A stretch of DNA of 64,000 nt from contig MU260053.1 of NCBI GenBank assembly GCA_020310875.1, positions 423,501 through 487,500 on the forward strand, written 5' to 3'. Made by a program: the position numbers and the translations under genes. This stretch comes from Ceratopteris richardii. Its lineage: Eukaryota; Streptophyta; Polypodiopsida; Polypodiales; Pteridaceae. This document shows positions 1-9,440 of this stretch, piece after piece; the stretch's first letter is position 1, and each line of letters opens with the position of its first letter. The notes below the pieces were generated by a model. The model made no database searches. It worked only from the letters and a program-made list of their open reading frames with translations, and was not told the DNA's origin.

Positions 1-361
1 ACTTTGTTGCATAATCTATAGCTATCAAGAGATATTTCTCTCTTTTTGGAATCACGGGAGGGTAGATGGGCCCTACAAAATCGAGCCCCCACTTCTCAAA
101 TGGTTGCCAGGAAGTGGAAACAATCAAGGGGCTATGCCTCTGCTTTGTTGGCTTAGGTCCACACCTCTGGCAAACGTCACATGCCTTTCCCCATTCATCT
201 ACATCCTTAAATAGGGTAGGCCACCATAGACTAGCATCCAGTATCCTCTGACTCATAATATGCCCTGGAAGGCGCCCACCACCTGTTCCTTCATGTGCAG
301 AGTGAAGGACTTCCCTCACTTCTTCTTCTTCCAAACACTTCCTAAACCTGTCATCCTTGCC
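1..361 (-). pseudogene. Gypsy-1 integrase, N-terminal zinc module and start of the catalytic core (partial)
   Basis: Integrase inserts the cDNA copy into the genome. Translating the minus strand just past the stop at 362 gives an N-terminal module with AHEG, WWPTLFKDV and CDVCQRC, followed by KWGLDFVGPIYPP, the first catalytic Asp region. The normal GGHFG is replaced by GGRLPG, so the second zinc histidine appears lost. The rest of the core (second Asp, Glu) lies outside the window. It is separated from the RNase H frame by one TAG at 362-364, between LYR and GKDD, which would be CAG before a single C-to-T change. Confidence 0.85.
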
Positions 362-937
362 CTATCTATACAATTTATCTTCAATGACGGTATATGGTCT
401 ACTCTTGATTAGCAGTCTCTTCTTTTGCACAGCACTAGCCTTTTCTGGATACAACCCAGTTTTAATGAAATTTTTGATATCATAATACCAACCTTGAGCT
501 TGTACAGCAAACAGATGAGCATCTGGAAAATCATCATTGATTCCACTAGTTTGATTCATCATATAGATTCTGGATAGGTGATCTGCCATAACATTATCTT
601 TACCTGGTCTATGGACTACAGAAAAATCAAACTCTTGGAACAACAATAACCACCTCCATATTCTACCAGTGGCTTGTGGTTTGTTGAGTAAGTATTTTAG
701 TGGTTGGTGATCTGTTATAATAATAAATTTTACTCCCAGTAAGTAATGACAGAATTTTTGGGCAGCAAAGACCATTGCTAGGGCTTCCCTTTCTGTAGTA
801 CTGTAATTCCTTTCAGCCTTGGTCAATATTCTACTGGCATATTGAATTGGTCTGTCCACTTTAAATTCTTCACTGGGTTGGGTCAAAACTACCCCCACTG
901 CATAGGCACTGGCATCTACATGTATATGAAAGATTTT
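362..937 (-). pseudogene. Gypsy-1 RNase H domain
   Basis: This domain degrades the RNA strand of the RNA/DNA hybrid. Visible features are the first acidic motif HVDASAYAVGVVL (around 900-935), YSTTEREALA with the catalytic Glu, ITDHQPLKYL with the second Asp, and ADHLSRIY at the C-terminal end, followed by the linker to integrase. A TAA stop at 938-940 interrupts the frame between the RT end (ITPEW) and the RNase H start (KIFHIHVDA); both sides are in the same frame, so it is a point nonsense change rather than a shift. Confidence 0.88.
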
Positions 938-2054
938 TTACCACTCAGGTGTGATCAAAATAGGAGCAGACACTAACCTTGACCGTAATGTTTGATATGC
1001 TTTTTCCTCCTCTTCTTCCCATTTAAAAGGTACTTCCTTACTTGTAAGTCTAGCCAGTGGTCTGGCTATCTCTGCATACATTTTTATAAACCTTCTATGG
1101 TATCCAGTATGCCCCAAGAAACTCTGAATCTCTTTAGGGGATTTAGGTTTAGGCAACTTTAATATAGAAATGATTTTGTCAGGATCTGGGGCAATACCTT
1201 TAGCCGACACCACATGTCCTAAGAGAGTTCCTTCTGTCACAAGGAAATGACATTTGTTTGGATTGAGCTTTAGCTTAGTCTCCCTGCATCTTTCGAAAAC
1301 ATTCTGCAGCTGCCTCAAGTGATGGTCCAAACAATCTAGAGGAGTTTCTTTGTGAGATCCTGAAAACGAAGAGAAGTCATCCATGAAGATTCTAAGTGAT
1401 TCCAGCAATAGGGGGCCAAAAATGAGATTGACCGTTCTGTTAAAGGTGGCTTGAGCATTTTTGAGCCCAAATGGCATTTTTACATACACATATGTTCCCC
1501 AAGGTGTGATAAAAGCAGTCTTTTCACGATCCTCTGGGTGTATTGATATTTGATTGTAGCCACTAAATCCATCCATAAAGCTATATAATGCATGCCCAGC
1601 CACTTCTTCAATGACCTGCTCTGCAAAAGGCATTAGGAACCCATCTGGAATGGTCAGCTTGTTGAGTGCTCTAAAGTCAACACAAATTCTAATTTTATTA
1701 GTATTCTTCTTTGGTACTATAACCATAGGCTCCATCAACCAGAGGGATTATGTGCTCGCCATAAGTTGCAGGCACTCCTTCTAAGTCTTTATAATGCCAG
1801 GCAAAAACATCTGTATAATGGGTCAAGAATGATTTTACCTTTTCAAGGAGCCCTGGGTGGTTCCCCAACCAAGTGGCCACCAAAACTGGCCGATTATTGT
1901 CTTGAGTGCCTAATTGTATTTCTTGGACAGGATTTCTCTCTACCATATTATCTTTGTGCTCATCTTCTTCCTTGTCTTCTTCTACTAGCTTTTCGTGCAT
2001 TGCTTCATAAGCAGGTGTATTTTGGACTTCAATGTGTTTCTCCTTGTCCTGCAT
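938..2054 (-). pseudogene. Gypsy-1 reverse transcriptase with internal deletion
   Basis: Reverse transcriptase copies element RNA into cDNA. The upstream piece (2054-1698) has the pre-RT motif YTDVFAWHYKDLEGVP and ends in HIIPLV. The downstream piece (1738-938) begins at EPMVIVPKKN and carries CVDFRALNKL, SFMDGFSGYNQ (first catalytic Asp), PFGLKNAQATF and the catalytic box FMDD (the usual form is YXDD). Between HIIPL and VIVPKKN the roughly 30-residue block normally present in this family is missing and the frame changes, so a deletion removed the N-terminal RT segment. The thumb/connection continues to ITPEW. Confidence 0.88.
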
Positions 2055-2097
2055 CCATCCTGCAGGGATTTCTTGAATTGGGAAAGAACATTCTTCA

Positions 2098-3331
2098 CTA
2101 GAATTTTTTTACCTTGCCTTTAGCTTTAGTAACCTCCTTATCTGTGGTTGTCATATCCTCCTCCAAGTTGTAGTTGAGGGGTGTCTTCCTGCCCCTTCTG
2201 TGGTCTGTGATGGGCTCTCCCAATCCATCAACCTGGATTTTTTCTTTATCTTCATCATAACCTTCAGTCGTGCAAGAATTATTAAGAAAAATTCCAAAAC
2301 AAGAGGAAGAATCGCCTGCTTGGAGCCAATTTAGAATATCCTCTTCTTCCTCGAAATCTATTTGGGGTTGATCCTCCGATTCTGTTTCCATGCATATGCC
2401 AACTGTTTGCATCATGCTAGTGTTTCCTTGATTATCTGGGCCCTCTTCTAAATGAATCTGTGTCAGCTCCTGCCCTTTCTTTTGTACCCACATAGTGTCC
2501 TTGCCCCAATCATGAATGACACTTGCATGCCTCAGCCATGGTCGTCCAATTAAGAGAGGAAATCCTCCTTCAACCTGGGGCAATCTTAAAACCACAAAAT
2601 CTAGAATGAATAGATTACCTTGTACTTCAAACTTTCGGGATCACTCCCAAGGGCCTTACTTTGCTTTGATCTGCCAAAGTAACAGTGAAATTTGCAGGCC
2701 TTGAAGGGTGGAGTCCAATCTTTTCCATTGTATGTTCAGGCATCAAGTTAATGCCAGAACCACCATCCACAATAACTCCTTGAAATTCATGACCCTTGAT
2801 AGATACTATCAGCCGAGGACTTTTATAATCTGTAAGGGGTGCTTCCCCTACAATTTTTCCTTTATGTAAAACAGCAGTCTTTGCCACCAAACTTGTAGTG
2901 GAAGCTTCATCAATTATTTGCAATAACTCTGACCTGAATTTCCCATCCATCTTTATTAAATCAAAAATACTAACCTCCTTTTTCATGGACTTGAGTAGTT
3001 TTGAAGCCTCTGATTCCTTGAGAGCATGGGCTCCAGTTGACTTATCAAACTCCTCATGAGCCCTGTTGAAGGCATGCCCAATGGCATCACTGGTGCATAT
3101 GAGATCTCCTTTTTGACTTGTATCTTCACCTATGGTGACTTTATCTTCAGATGGTTCTCTGTTTTGATTCCATTCCTTAATCTTTGACCCTTGTCCTATG
3201 TCTGCTTGAGCCTTCCCCTTGCTTCTTGTCTTCACAGTCAAAGATTCTATTTCTTCTAATTGCACCACCCTAGTAGATGGTGATGGCTCATTGACCAGAT
3301 CACACACTTCTTCTTTGTGCATCGAAATCAT
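2098..3331 (-). pseudogene. Gypsy-1 aspartic protease region
   Basis: Retropepsin processes the Gag-Pol precursor. The frame 3331-2627 has a polar N-terminal extension and then GVIVDGGSGINLMPEHTM, the active-site loop, in which DGG replaces the usual DSG/DTG. After GVIPKV the frame breaks at about 2632, where one extra T would explain the shift. The next frame (2595-2098) carries the C-terminal protease motif LLIGRPWLRHA. A second shift lies in an A-run at about 2100, before the RT frame. The DGG variant is seen again in Gypsy-E, so it is probably a lineage feature and not decay. Confidence 0.8.
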
Positions 3332-3427
3332 TTGAATATGAGGCCCAGATGAAGAGGCTTGATTCTTAGGACAACAATTTGTACAATGGTCTCTTGCATC
3401 AGGGCAGTTCCTGCAAGGAGGGGCGTT

Positions 3428-4648
3428 TTATGGTAGGGTGCACCTACTTTGATAGTGCTCGCATTCTCCACATCTGAAACAGATGATTGGCCTCCTAGGC
3501 CCATTTCCAAAGTTATTCCTCTGTCTAGGGTTATAGTTGTTACCTTGATTTGGTGTAGAAGCCATCACATTTGCTGGTGTTGGGGGTCCCCCTTGTGTCC
3601 AGTATGTCGTTGCAGGCATTCCTCTTGATTGGCATTCATGGGCCTCATGGCCAACTTTCTTGCATAATTGACAAGTCACACTTAACAGAGGACATTCACT
3701 TACTATGTGACCTTGCTTGCTGCACATGGAACACCAAAGTCCACTCTTGATGCCACCTCCTTTGAGCTCCTGCAACTCGTGTCGCAGCTCAGCCAATTCC
3801 TCTGCCTGGGCCTCCTCCTCCTTTTGGAGCTTTAGTGCTTCAATCTCCCTTCTCAACTGAGCAACAGCATTCTCCTCCTCTTTGTAGGGCTTATTTCTTT
3901 TTAAGCCCTCCAGCTCTTTCCTTAGTTGTATCACTGGATCGTCCATTTCTGTACCATATGTTGGTTGGGAAGAAGTTCCTCCATACTGGTACCTTATCTG
4001 CTCCAAGCGTGTGGCTGTGCTGATGAACTCCTCTATGGAGGCTGTAGGTAACACTAATTCCTTTATTTTGCATTGGGTGGCCACTGGTAGGGGCTTAGCC
4101 AACCATTTCTTAACAAAAAAATCGTGTGGTGGATCTGGCAATTTAGCCATTAGTGCTTTGGCCTGAGTCACAAACTCTGGGAACTTTTCTCCTAGACCCA
4201 ATCTTAAATTTTCTAGCTCTTCTATGATAATCTCCGCAGTGTTGCCATGCTGAAACTGATTTTTAAATGCATGTTTCATCACCTCCCAAGTGGTAAAATG
4301 GTTTTCAGCAAACTGGCTGAACCACTTATCAGCTAATCCCTCTAATGTGGAAGGGAAGAGAATCAAAAAGGCATCCTCCCTACCCATTAGGCCTCTAGTC
4401 TTACATAGTGCCAAAAACCTTCTAATGTGTTCATTCAGATCCTCTTGAGCTAGGCCTTTGAAAGAAGGAAACTTTATATTTAATCTAGAGAGTAAAGTTT
4501 CCAAGTCTACCTGACCCGCCATGCTTTTGACTGATGATGTTGAAGATAGTGGATTGGAGGACCTTCTAACAACCTTCCTTCTTGTTTGCTTGCAGGTGAC
4601 CCTCAATGTTTGGGACCAGGTTGCGGTCATGAGCAGCTCATAGCCCAT
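3428..4648 (-). pseudogene. Gypsy-1 Gag with multiple zinc knuckles
   Basis: Gag forms the virus-like particle and packages RNA. The 406-codon frame has a capsid-like segment (LADKWFSQFAENHFTTWEVM near residue 110), a charged coiled-coil stretch (about 225-295), and three CCHC knuckles: CSMCSKQGHIVSEC (about 305), CQLCKKVGHEAHEC (about 325) and CFRCGECEHYQSRC (about 390). It ends in TAA at 3428, but the same frame stays open into the protease ORF, with a further Cys/His cluster CRNCPDARDHCTNC just after the stop. Either a CAA-to-TAA change split a gag-pol fusion, or readthrough was used; I favour mutation. The true start may be MAGQVDLE near 4520 rather than the upstream Met. Confidence 0.88.
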
Positions 4649-4772
4649 TGGATATGAGACACTTGATAAGAATATTTACCTTTAGTTTGATGAAGTAGCA
4701 TTGTGGTTCTGTCGACACTTGATCTCTTCTATGCTTTGCACTTGGTTTCTCCTAAGCTCAAATCTCCTTGGA

Positions 4773-4791
4773 AGTCCCACCGTGCGTGCCA
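4773..4791 (-). other. Gypsy-1 primer binding site
   Basis: On the minus strand, TGGCACGCACGGTGGGAC begins 5 bp after the LTR end. It starts with TGG, as required to pair with a tRNA CCA end. I cannot assign the tRNA with certainty; it is not the initiator Met tRNA used by the copia elements here. Confidence 0.55.
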
Positions 4792-4796
4792 AATTT

Positions 4797-5809
4797 TGTT
4801 GGGGGGGGATTCTTAGACAAGAAGGAGTTTAAGGGTTTGTAGGAGAAAATGAAAAGACTAGAAGAGGAAATACACCTTGGAAGCTTCTGCCGATTGATTA
4901 CAGTAAGACAATTACAATGTTTGAAGCAAAATTACAAGCCAATACTTCTGTGCACAATCACAGAGAGTGCTCAATTACAAAATACCCAATATCCCAAAGT
5001 CTTCTTGCCACCGGCCTCCTCTGCACCAGACCTCCACCTGCTTCAAGCTTATCCTTGTGCACACCTTGCACCAAGCTTCCACAAAGGGGGAGGAGTGAAT
5101 ACCTTCTGTCGGCACGCGCACACTGCAATGAGACCTTGAGATCCTTGGGGAAGTATAGCTTAGCACTCTCTGCACAAATCCTTAGTCACACTCCATGCAC
5201 CTTGCACTTCCACTTCTCTGCGTCGCACTCTGGTGACTCTTGCACTTCTCTCTCTTGCTTCCCTTAGACTATGCTTCTCTTGCTTACTCTAAGATTGGTC
5301 CAAGAATGCCCTTGCCTTGATTTGAGTGTGTCGATCACGTACGCTCCTAACTGCAATGGTCTCTTGGTGCTCACTTTGATGTCCCAAGATTGTCTTCACA
5401 AGTGGCAGCCAACGACTCACTGTTTTGTCCTGTAGTGACTTTAGACTAAAACCAAAAATTTTAATGGGGGGACCATACTTTCACCTGTGCGTACGCTGTC
5501 GCTTCACATACCTTCACATTTCCTTTTAAGTCTTCACTTTTGCACCTAAGGGGGGGTTCACCTAAACCTTCCAAAACACTTTAAAACACACTTTGAACCT
5601 TAGGGAAATTAGAGAAAATACCTCTGCAACCTGCAACTCACTTTCTCCAATTTACCCTTTGTGGACAATTAATTGTGCACTACCTGTGCACTTTGACACG
5701 TGCATTTTAGCACTTTGACTTTGCACCTGTTGACTTTGACTAGTTGACTTTGACCTTTTGACTTTGACTGCAATTGACTTTGACCAACATGACTTTTATG
5801 GGCTCAACA
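4797..5809 (-). repeat. Gypsy-1 5' LTR (1013 bp)
   Basis: The repeat starts TGTTGGGGGG at 4797 and ends GGGCTCAACA at 5809, giving the inverted TGTTG/CAACA termini of a gypsy LTR. It sits next to the primer site on the side expected for a minus-strand element. It has a G8 run at its left end and TTGACTTTGAC-type short repeats at 5700-5780. The partner LTR is outside the window, so age and target duplication cannot be judged. The 5 bp beyond the LTR are GGTTT. Confidence 0.8.
5690..5785. repeat. Short TTGACTTTGAC repeats inside the Gypsy-1 LTR
   Basis: Seven or eight overlapping copies of a TTTGAC/TTGACTTTGAC motif, with variants, lie close together. TTGAC is the W-box core bound by plant WRKY factors, so this could be an LTR enhancer; that role is inference. 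Confidence 0.5.
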
Positions 5810-5826
5810 GGTTTCCTCTGCAAATA

Positions 5827-7660
5827 TCATAAGGCTTCTGTGGATCCCACTGATTTGACAAGTTCTCGGAAGCCTCTGATGTATACTTCTTCGAATCCGC
5901 CTGAGACAAGTTCCTGTTCTATAAGTGCTTGGCTCTCTTCCTCAGTCAGTTTCCTGTGCGCCCAAACTTTCTCCATGGTGCGATATAGCTTCTTGATGGC
6001 TAGCGTATAAGCTGCTGCTTCAAATGTCTCTTCTTCGTGTGTGCTCGTATCTCCTTGGGTGTCGGTGTGCTGTCCTTGTTCATCTGTCTGTACATGCTCT
6101 TGGGATTCGTGAGTGACCTTGCTAGCTTCGTCATCGCCTTCATCTTCATCGGTTTCTGTTCTTTCTTCCTCAGAACTAGACACCACTTGTCCTTGTGGTT
6201 GATCTCGCGGTGTGGTAGGGTAGCTGGGCCTTTCATATTCCTGAGAGAAGATCTGGCCTTCTGAAAACTGAAATTCATTGGAGAAAGCATCTTGCATTTT
6301 GAAATCAAATGTTGTATCCAGTGGCTCTGCTTCCAAGTTAGGTATCGGAAAAGAAAAAGCTTCCGCACCAATAGTGGTGGGAACTTCTGCTGCAGTGGTG
6401 GTAGGTTCCTGAATTGATGTTGCCTGTGAGGTAACTGCACTGGTAGTGCCTTCCGTTACAACTGGTCTTGATAATCGTATGCGAATAGGTTGTACCGTTG
6501 GAGTGGCTTCTATGGGAGACTGCTCTGGAGAGGGTTGTGGTGAGGGTGATTCTGGCACCTGAAGGCAGGGGATAGTTCCTCTCATTCGCTTTCCTGCTCT
6601 TCCTTTGCTAGCCTTCCTAGCTTTCTTTGTGGTTCCTTTAAATGCTTTCAGCTACTCGCTTGTCAATGCATGTTCAATCAGCAAGTCATTCGCTTTCCTG
6701 CTCTTCGTTTGCTAGCCTTCCTAGCTTTCTTTGTGGTTCCTTTAAATGCTTTCAGCTCCTCGCTTGTCAATGCACGTTCGATCAGCAAGTCATATGCTAA
6801 GCACATATATACAATTCTAGTCAGCGCGCAGCATCCATTGATGACCTTCTTTCTTTCCCATCTATGTTGGGCTAAGTATAGTTGATCAATTATCCAGCTT
6901 GCTAGATCCACTGTCTGAGGTCCAGTACATGCTAAATACAAACCAAACCATATGCGCTTGTGAGGCATTGTGAATCTGTCCTGAGCGGGGAAAGCAAAAT
7001 GCTGCATGCATATCCTTAATGGTTTCGATAGCTCAAGTGTGATTGTTGAAATATCTTCCCACTTAGTAACATCCCCACGCTTCATTGGCTCTAGGATTAG
7101 CCTTTCGCGTTCTGTGGGAGTATGCGTTCCATGAATCTTAATGGCAGCTCTAATCAAATCTTTAGAAAGATAAAATCTTTTATAAGGTGGATCGTTCACT
7201 AAGGATGGCAAAATAAAGGTGCCTGGCAAATCTTTGTTCTCTGAAGCCGTCAATGTTGTGACTAAATAGTAACATCTGTAGAAGTCAGGTTTAGGCAAAG
7301 GGTCGCTGAAATACTCTGTAAACCCTGCTCTTGGCCAAACATGCGTTAGGTCTTCTATGTTCTGTAATCCTTCGAACTCTCTGGAGAAGAACTGATATTT
7401 GCCCCAGGTACGGTCATCAAAAGTCAAATTGGCCTCAAATATAAAATCGGCATCCGCCAATGGTCCTGCTAGCCCTTGAAACCAGTGAGAATTGCGATGA
7501 ATCTTCTCAGTATACCCTCTAGGAGGATCGTCAATAGGCATGGGTCCTGGGAAGCCTTGAATTCTGGCGGTTGAGCCGTCGGATGGGGCTCAGCAAGTAA
7601 TTCTCCAATATTAGCCCTGGGTACACTGGGTCCAGCTTCTGATGGCCCTTCTGCCTGCAT
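5827..7660 (-). pseudogene. Gypsy-2 3' ORF of about 580 codons, function unknown
   Basis: Three minus-strand frames belong together. A start at 7660 (MQAEGPSEAG) leads by a shift at about 7541 into a 287-codon frame, which continues after a duplication into a 252-codon frame ending at 5827. The N-terminal part looks globular (RTWGKYQFFSREFEGL, KRIWFGLYLACTGPQTVDLA, a predicted helical stretch). Then follows a basic patch (KGTTKKARKASKRRAGKR) and an acidic, Ser/Thr/Glu-rich probably disordered tail (EEERTETDEDEGDDEA). The split is caused by the 104-bp tandem duplication at 6583-6790. I do not recognise the family with confidence; the layout recalls the plant-transposon or env-like ORFs in some Athila-type elements, a weak inference. 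Confidence 0.6.
6583..6790. repeat. 104-bp tandem duplication breaking the Gypsy-2 3' ORF
   Basis: Copy 1 (6583-6686) and copy 2 (6687-6790) are nearly identical, each beginning CATTCGCTTTCCTGCTCTTC. As 104 is not a multiple of 3, the duplication shifts the frame. On the minus strand KKARKASKRRAGKRM in copy 2 runs into a stop, while copy 1 reads KKARKASKGRAGKRM into the downstream frame. Confidence 0.92.
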
Positions 7661-8159
7661 GATGTATGATGTGAGTGCGTAGAAGATCTCCTACAAAAGA
7701 TTAGCACATTAGTATGGAAATTAATCATGATCCCATGAAAGTGAGACCGTAATTCCCTTCCATAACCGATGTGTAACCCGTGTAGCCGAGTGTCGTGATG
7801 TGGTTTATGGAATGATTTCTTGCAAACTAATGCAGGTCTCTAGACACCTACATGCTTCAGATGATGCATACATTTCTTGATGAGGTGTTATTACAGGTGA
7901 TATTGGGTTATAGTGTGTGGATTTATACAAGGTTCAGTCATGAATGAGTTATTACAAGGTTGTAGATTAGTCGGGGTGGGAGTTATGTTAGACAATGGGT
8001 TAGGAGAAGACTTATGAATACGTTTCGGTACCCACTTCCTAAGAGTTTGTGAACGGGTGATAGGTTTCTGCTGAGGGACAAAAAGTGATATCAGACGTGG
8101 TGGTATTGAGGGTTGAAGAGATTTTTGAGGGGTGTATATTACATGGCTTGAGGGTTGAG
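7661..8159. other. Gypsy-2 spacer between protease-2 and the 3' ORF
   Basis: No supported reading frame. It separates the end of the pol-derived frame from the start of the 3' ORF. In such elements this stretch may hold a splice acceptor for a subgenomic message, but I see no decisive signal. Confidence 0.4.
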
Positions 8160-9440
8160 CTATAATACACTATTTGGGTACCCAAATCTGCGTGGGTGTG
8201 GGTCGGTTTGTAAGGTACTTCTTGGCGATCCAAATTTGTCAAATGTTTGTACTCGTAGAAGAGTGTTTAGAAGACTTTGGATACTGTCTCTGCTTCTGCT
8301 GAAACTTCTTCTTATCATTGTCTGCATTGTTGAAACTTGTCGGTGGTTTCTGTCCTTTTGGCACCCATATTTGTCTTGTGCCTTTTGCTCTGTGGTGTTG
8401 ATACTGCTTCTTTCTCTGGGTTGTCTGATATTGTCGTCGGTCTGGGTTCCTTCGTCGTGGTTGACTCTTTTGTGGTTGAGGTTGAGAGGTCGGATGGACA
8501 CTTTGTTTTGGAAAAGAAGCAACACTTGCGAAACCTGCCAATTAGGAAGTGCTCCATTTTGAACTTTTAATCTAGGCCAGTCTGCAGTAAGTGTGGAAGG
8601 ATGGGCACCGCAGCTGATAGTGTCCATTTGGCCGATGATGAAGTCCACCTGACCACTGATGTAACCCACCTGATCATTGATGGTGTCCATTTGACCAAGC
8701 GGTTGGGTGGTTGACCCTTCTAATTTGCAGGAAGCCCAAGGGAAAATCTCCTGACGTCCTTCTGATTCACACTTGTCCATAGCCAAGCCCGAGTGGGTTG
8801 GTGTAGATGTAACGTGACTGATCTGACCAAAGATCTTCCGGTCTTCCGTCGCATGCATTTCATAGGGTCTAGGGTTACAAACCTCAGTCGGAATGTCGTT
8901 AGGGAAGTCAAGCGGTATCACTCGCTTCTGATTTAAGGTTCCAATCTGCAAGGAGCCTTGTCTAAGATTTAGGTCCATTGAGTGATCGTATAGCCAATCT
9001 TGGCCAAGGATTAGGGATTCTATCAGGTCCTCGTCATGGCACACTAGTAACTTTACTGTCAAGGTCACTTCGTCTATGAGGATAGGAAGATCTACCTCAC
9101 CCATGCAAGGGGTTTCCATGCCTCCTAGCCCTATGAGGTATGCCTCAATTGGACGCATTTCTATTCCTAAATCCTTATAGTGGGACCATCTAATTGCACT
9201 AGTCGCAGCACCTGAGTCAATTAGAGCCCTGAGCTCTTGGCCAGGATTGTCGTGCTCTAGCCTGACTGTAATGAATGGTCTCCTATCCACTATGCTAGGA
9301 TGAGTGGTTGACTTTACTTGACACATGGCCATGGGGTATCTGGGTGATGTTTCCATATGGTTATAATGTTCTCTCCCTAGTCCTTGTCTTCTTAACTTCA
9401 TGCACTTAATGCGTTCTATAGCTTCTGCCTGAGCTTCAGC
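8160..9440 (-). pseudogene. Gypsy-2 second retropepsin-like domain, C-terminal to integrase
   Basis: The frame (Met at 9401, but open upstream to the stop at 9441) encodes a retropepsin-like fold. It has RPFITVRL as the first strand, LRALIDSGAATSAIRW with the catalytic DSG (about residue 61), a flap-like GLGGMETPCMGEVDLPI, and the C-terminal motif LILGQDWLYDH. It lies in the same frame as the integrase tail, separated only by TGA at 9441-9443, a CGA codon if one C-to-T change is reversed, so the ancestor was probably an INT-protease fusion. The tail includes GQMDTI/GQVDFI repeats, then a shift near 8560 into a Gln/Lys-rich frame with RQIWVPKG. Gypsy-2 already has a normal protease upstream of RT. 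Confidence 0.75.
8615..8700 (-). repeat. Short coding repeats in the protease-2 tail
   Basis: On the minus strand the protein shows four imperfect units, GQMDTIN, DQVGYIS, GQVDFII and GQMDTIS, from 18-24 bp DNA repeats. This looks like local slippage in a linker and not a fold. Confidence 0.55.

Larger units (their letters stand above)
1..5809 (-). mobile_element. Gypsy-1: Ty3/gypsy LTR retrotransposon, 5' part, truncated by the window edge
   Basis: Reading the minus strand from 5809 down, the order is 5' LTR, primer site, gag with zinc knuckles, aspartic protease, reverse transcriptase, RNase H and the start of integrase, the Ty3/gypsy order. The integrase continues beyond position 1, so the 3' part and 3' LTR are not visible. 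Motifs such as SFMDGFSGYNQ in RT and KWGLDFVGP in integrase fit the non-chromoviral plant (Tat/Athila-like) group; that placement is inference. The element abuts Gypsy-2 sequence at 5810, 18 bp past the stop of the Gypsy-2 3' ORF, so it is probably nested in that element. Several frameshifts, stops and one internal deletion make it non-autonomous. Confidence 0.9.

Noticed and set aside
5827-6585. Separate host gene for the 252-codon ORF
   Set aside because: It rejoins the 287-codon frame once the 104-bp duplication is taken into account, so it is the C-terminal half of the Gypsy-2 3' ORF.
8155-8570. Plus-strand ORFs of 135 and 77 codons opposite protease-2
   Set aside because: They are antisense shadows of the Gln/Lys-rich minus-strand tail, with no conserved motif.
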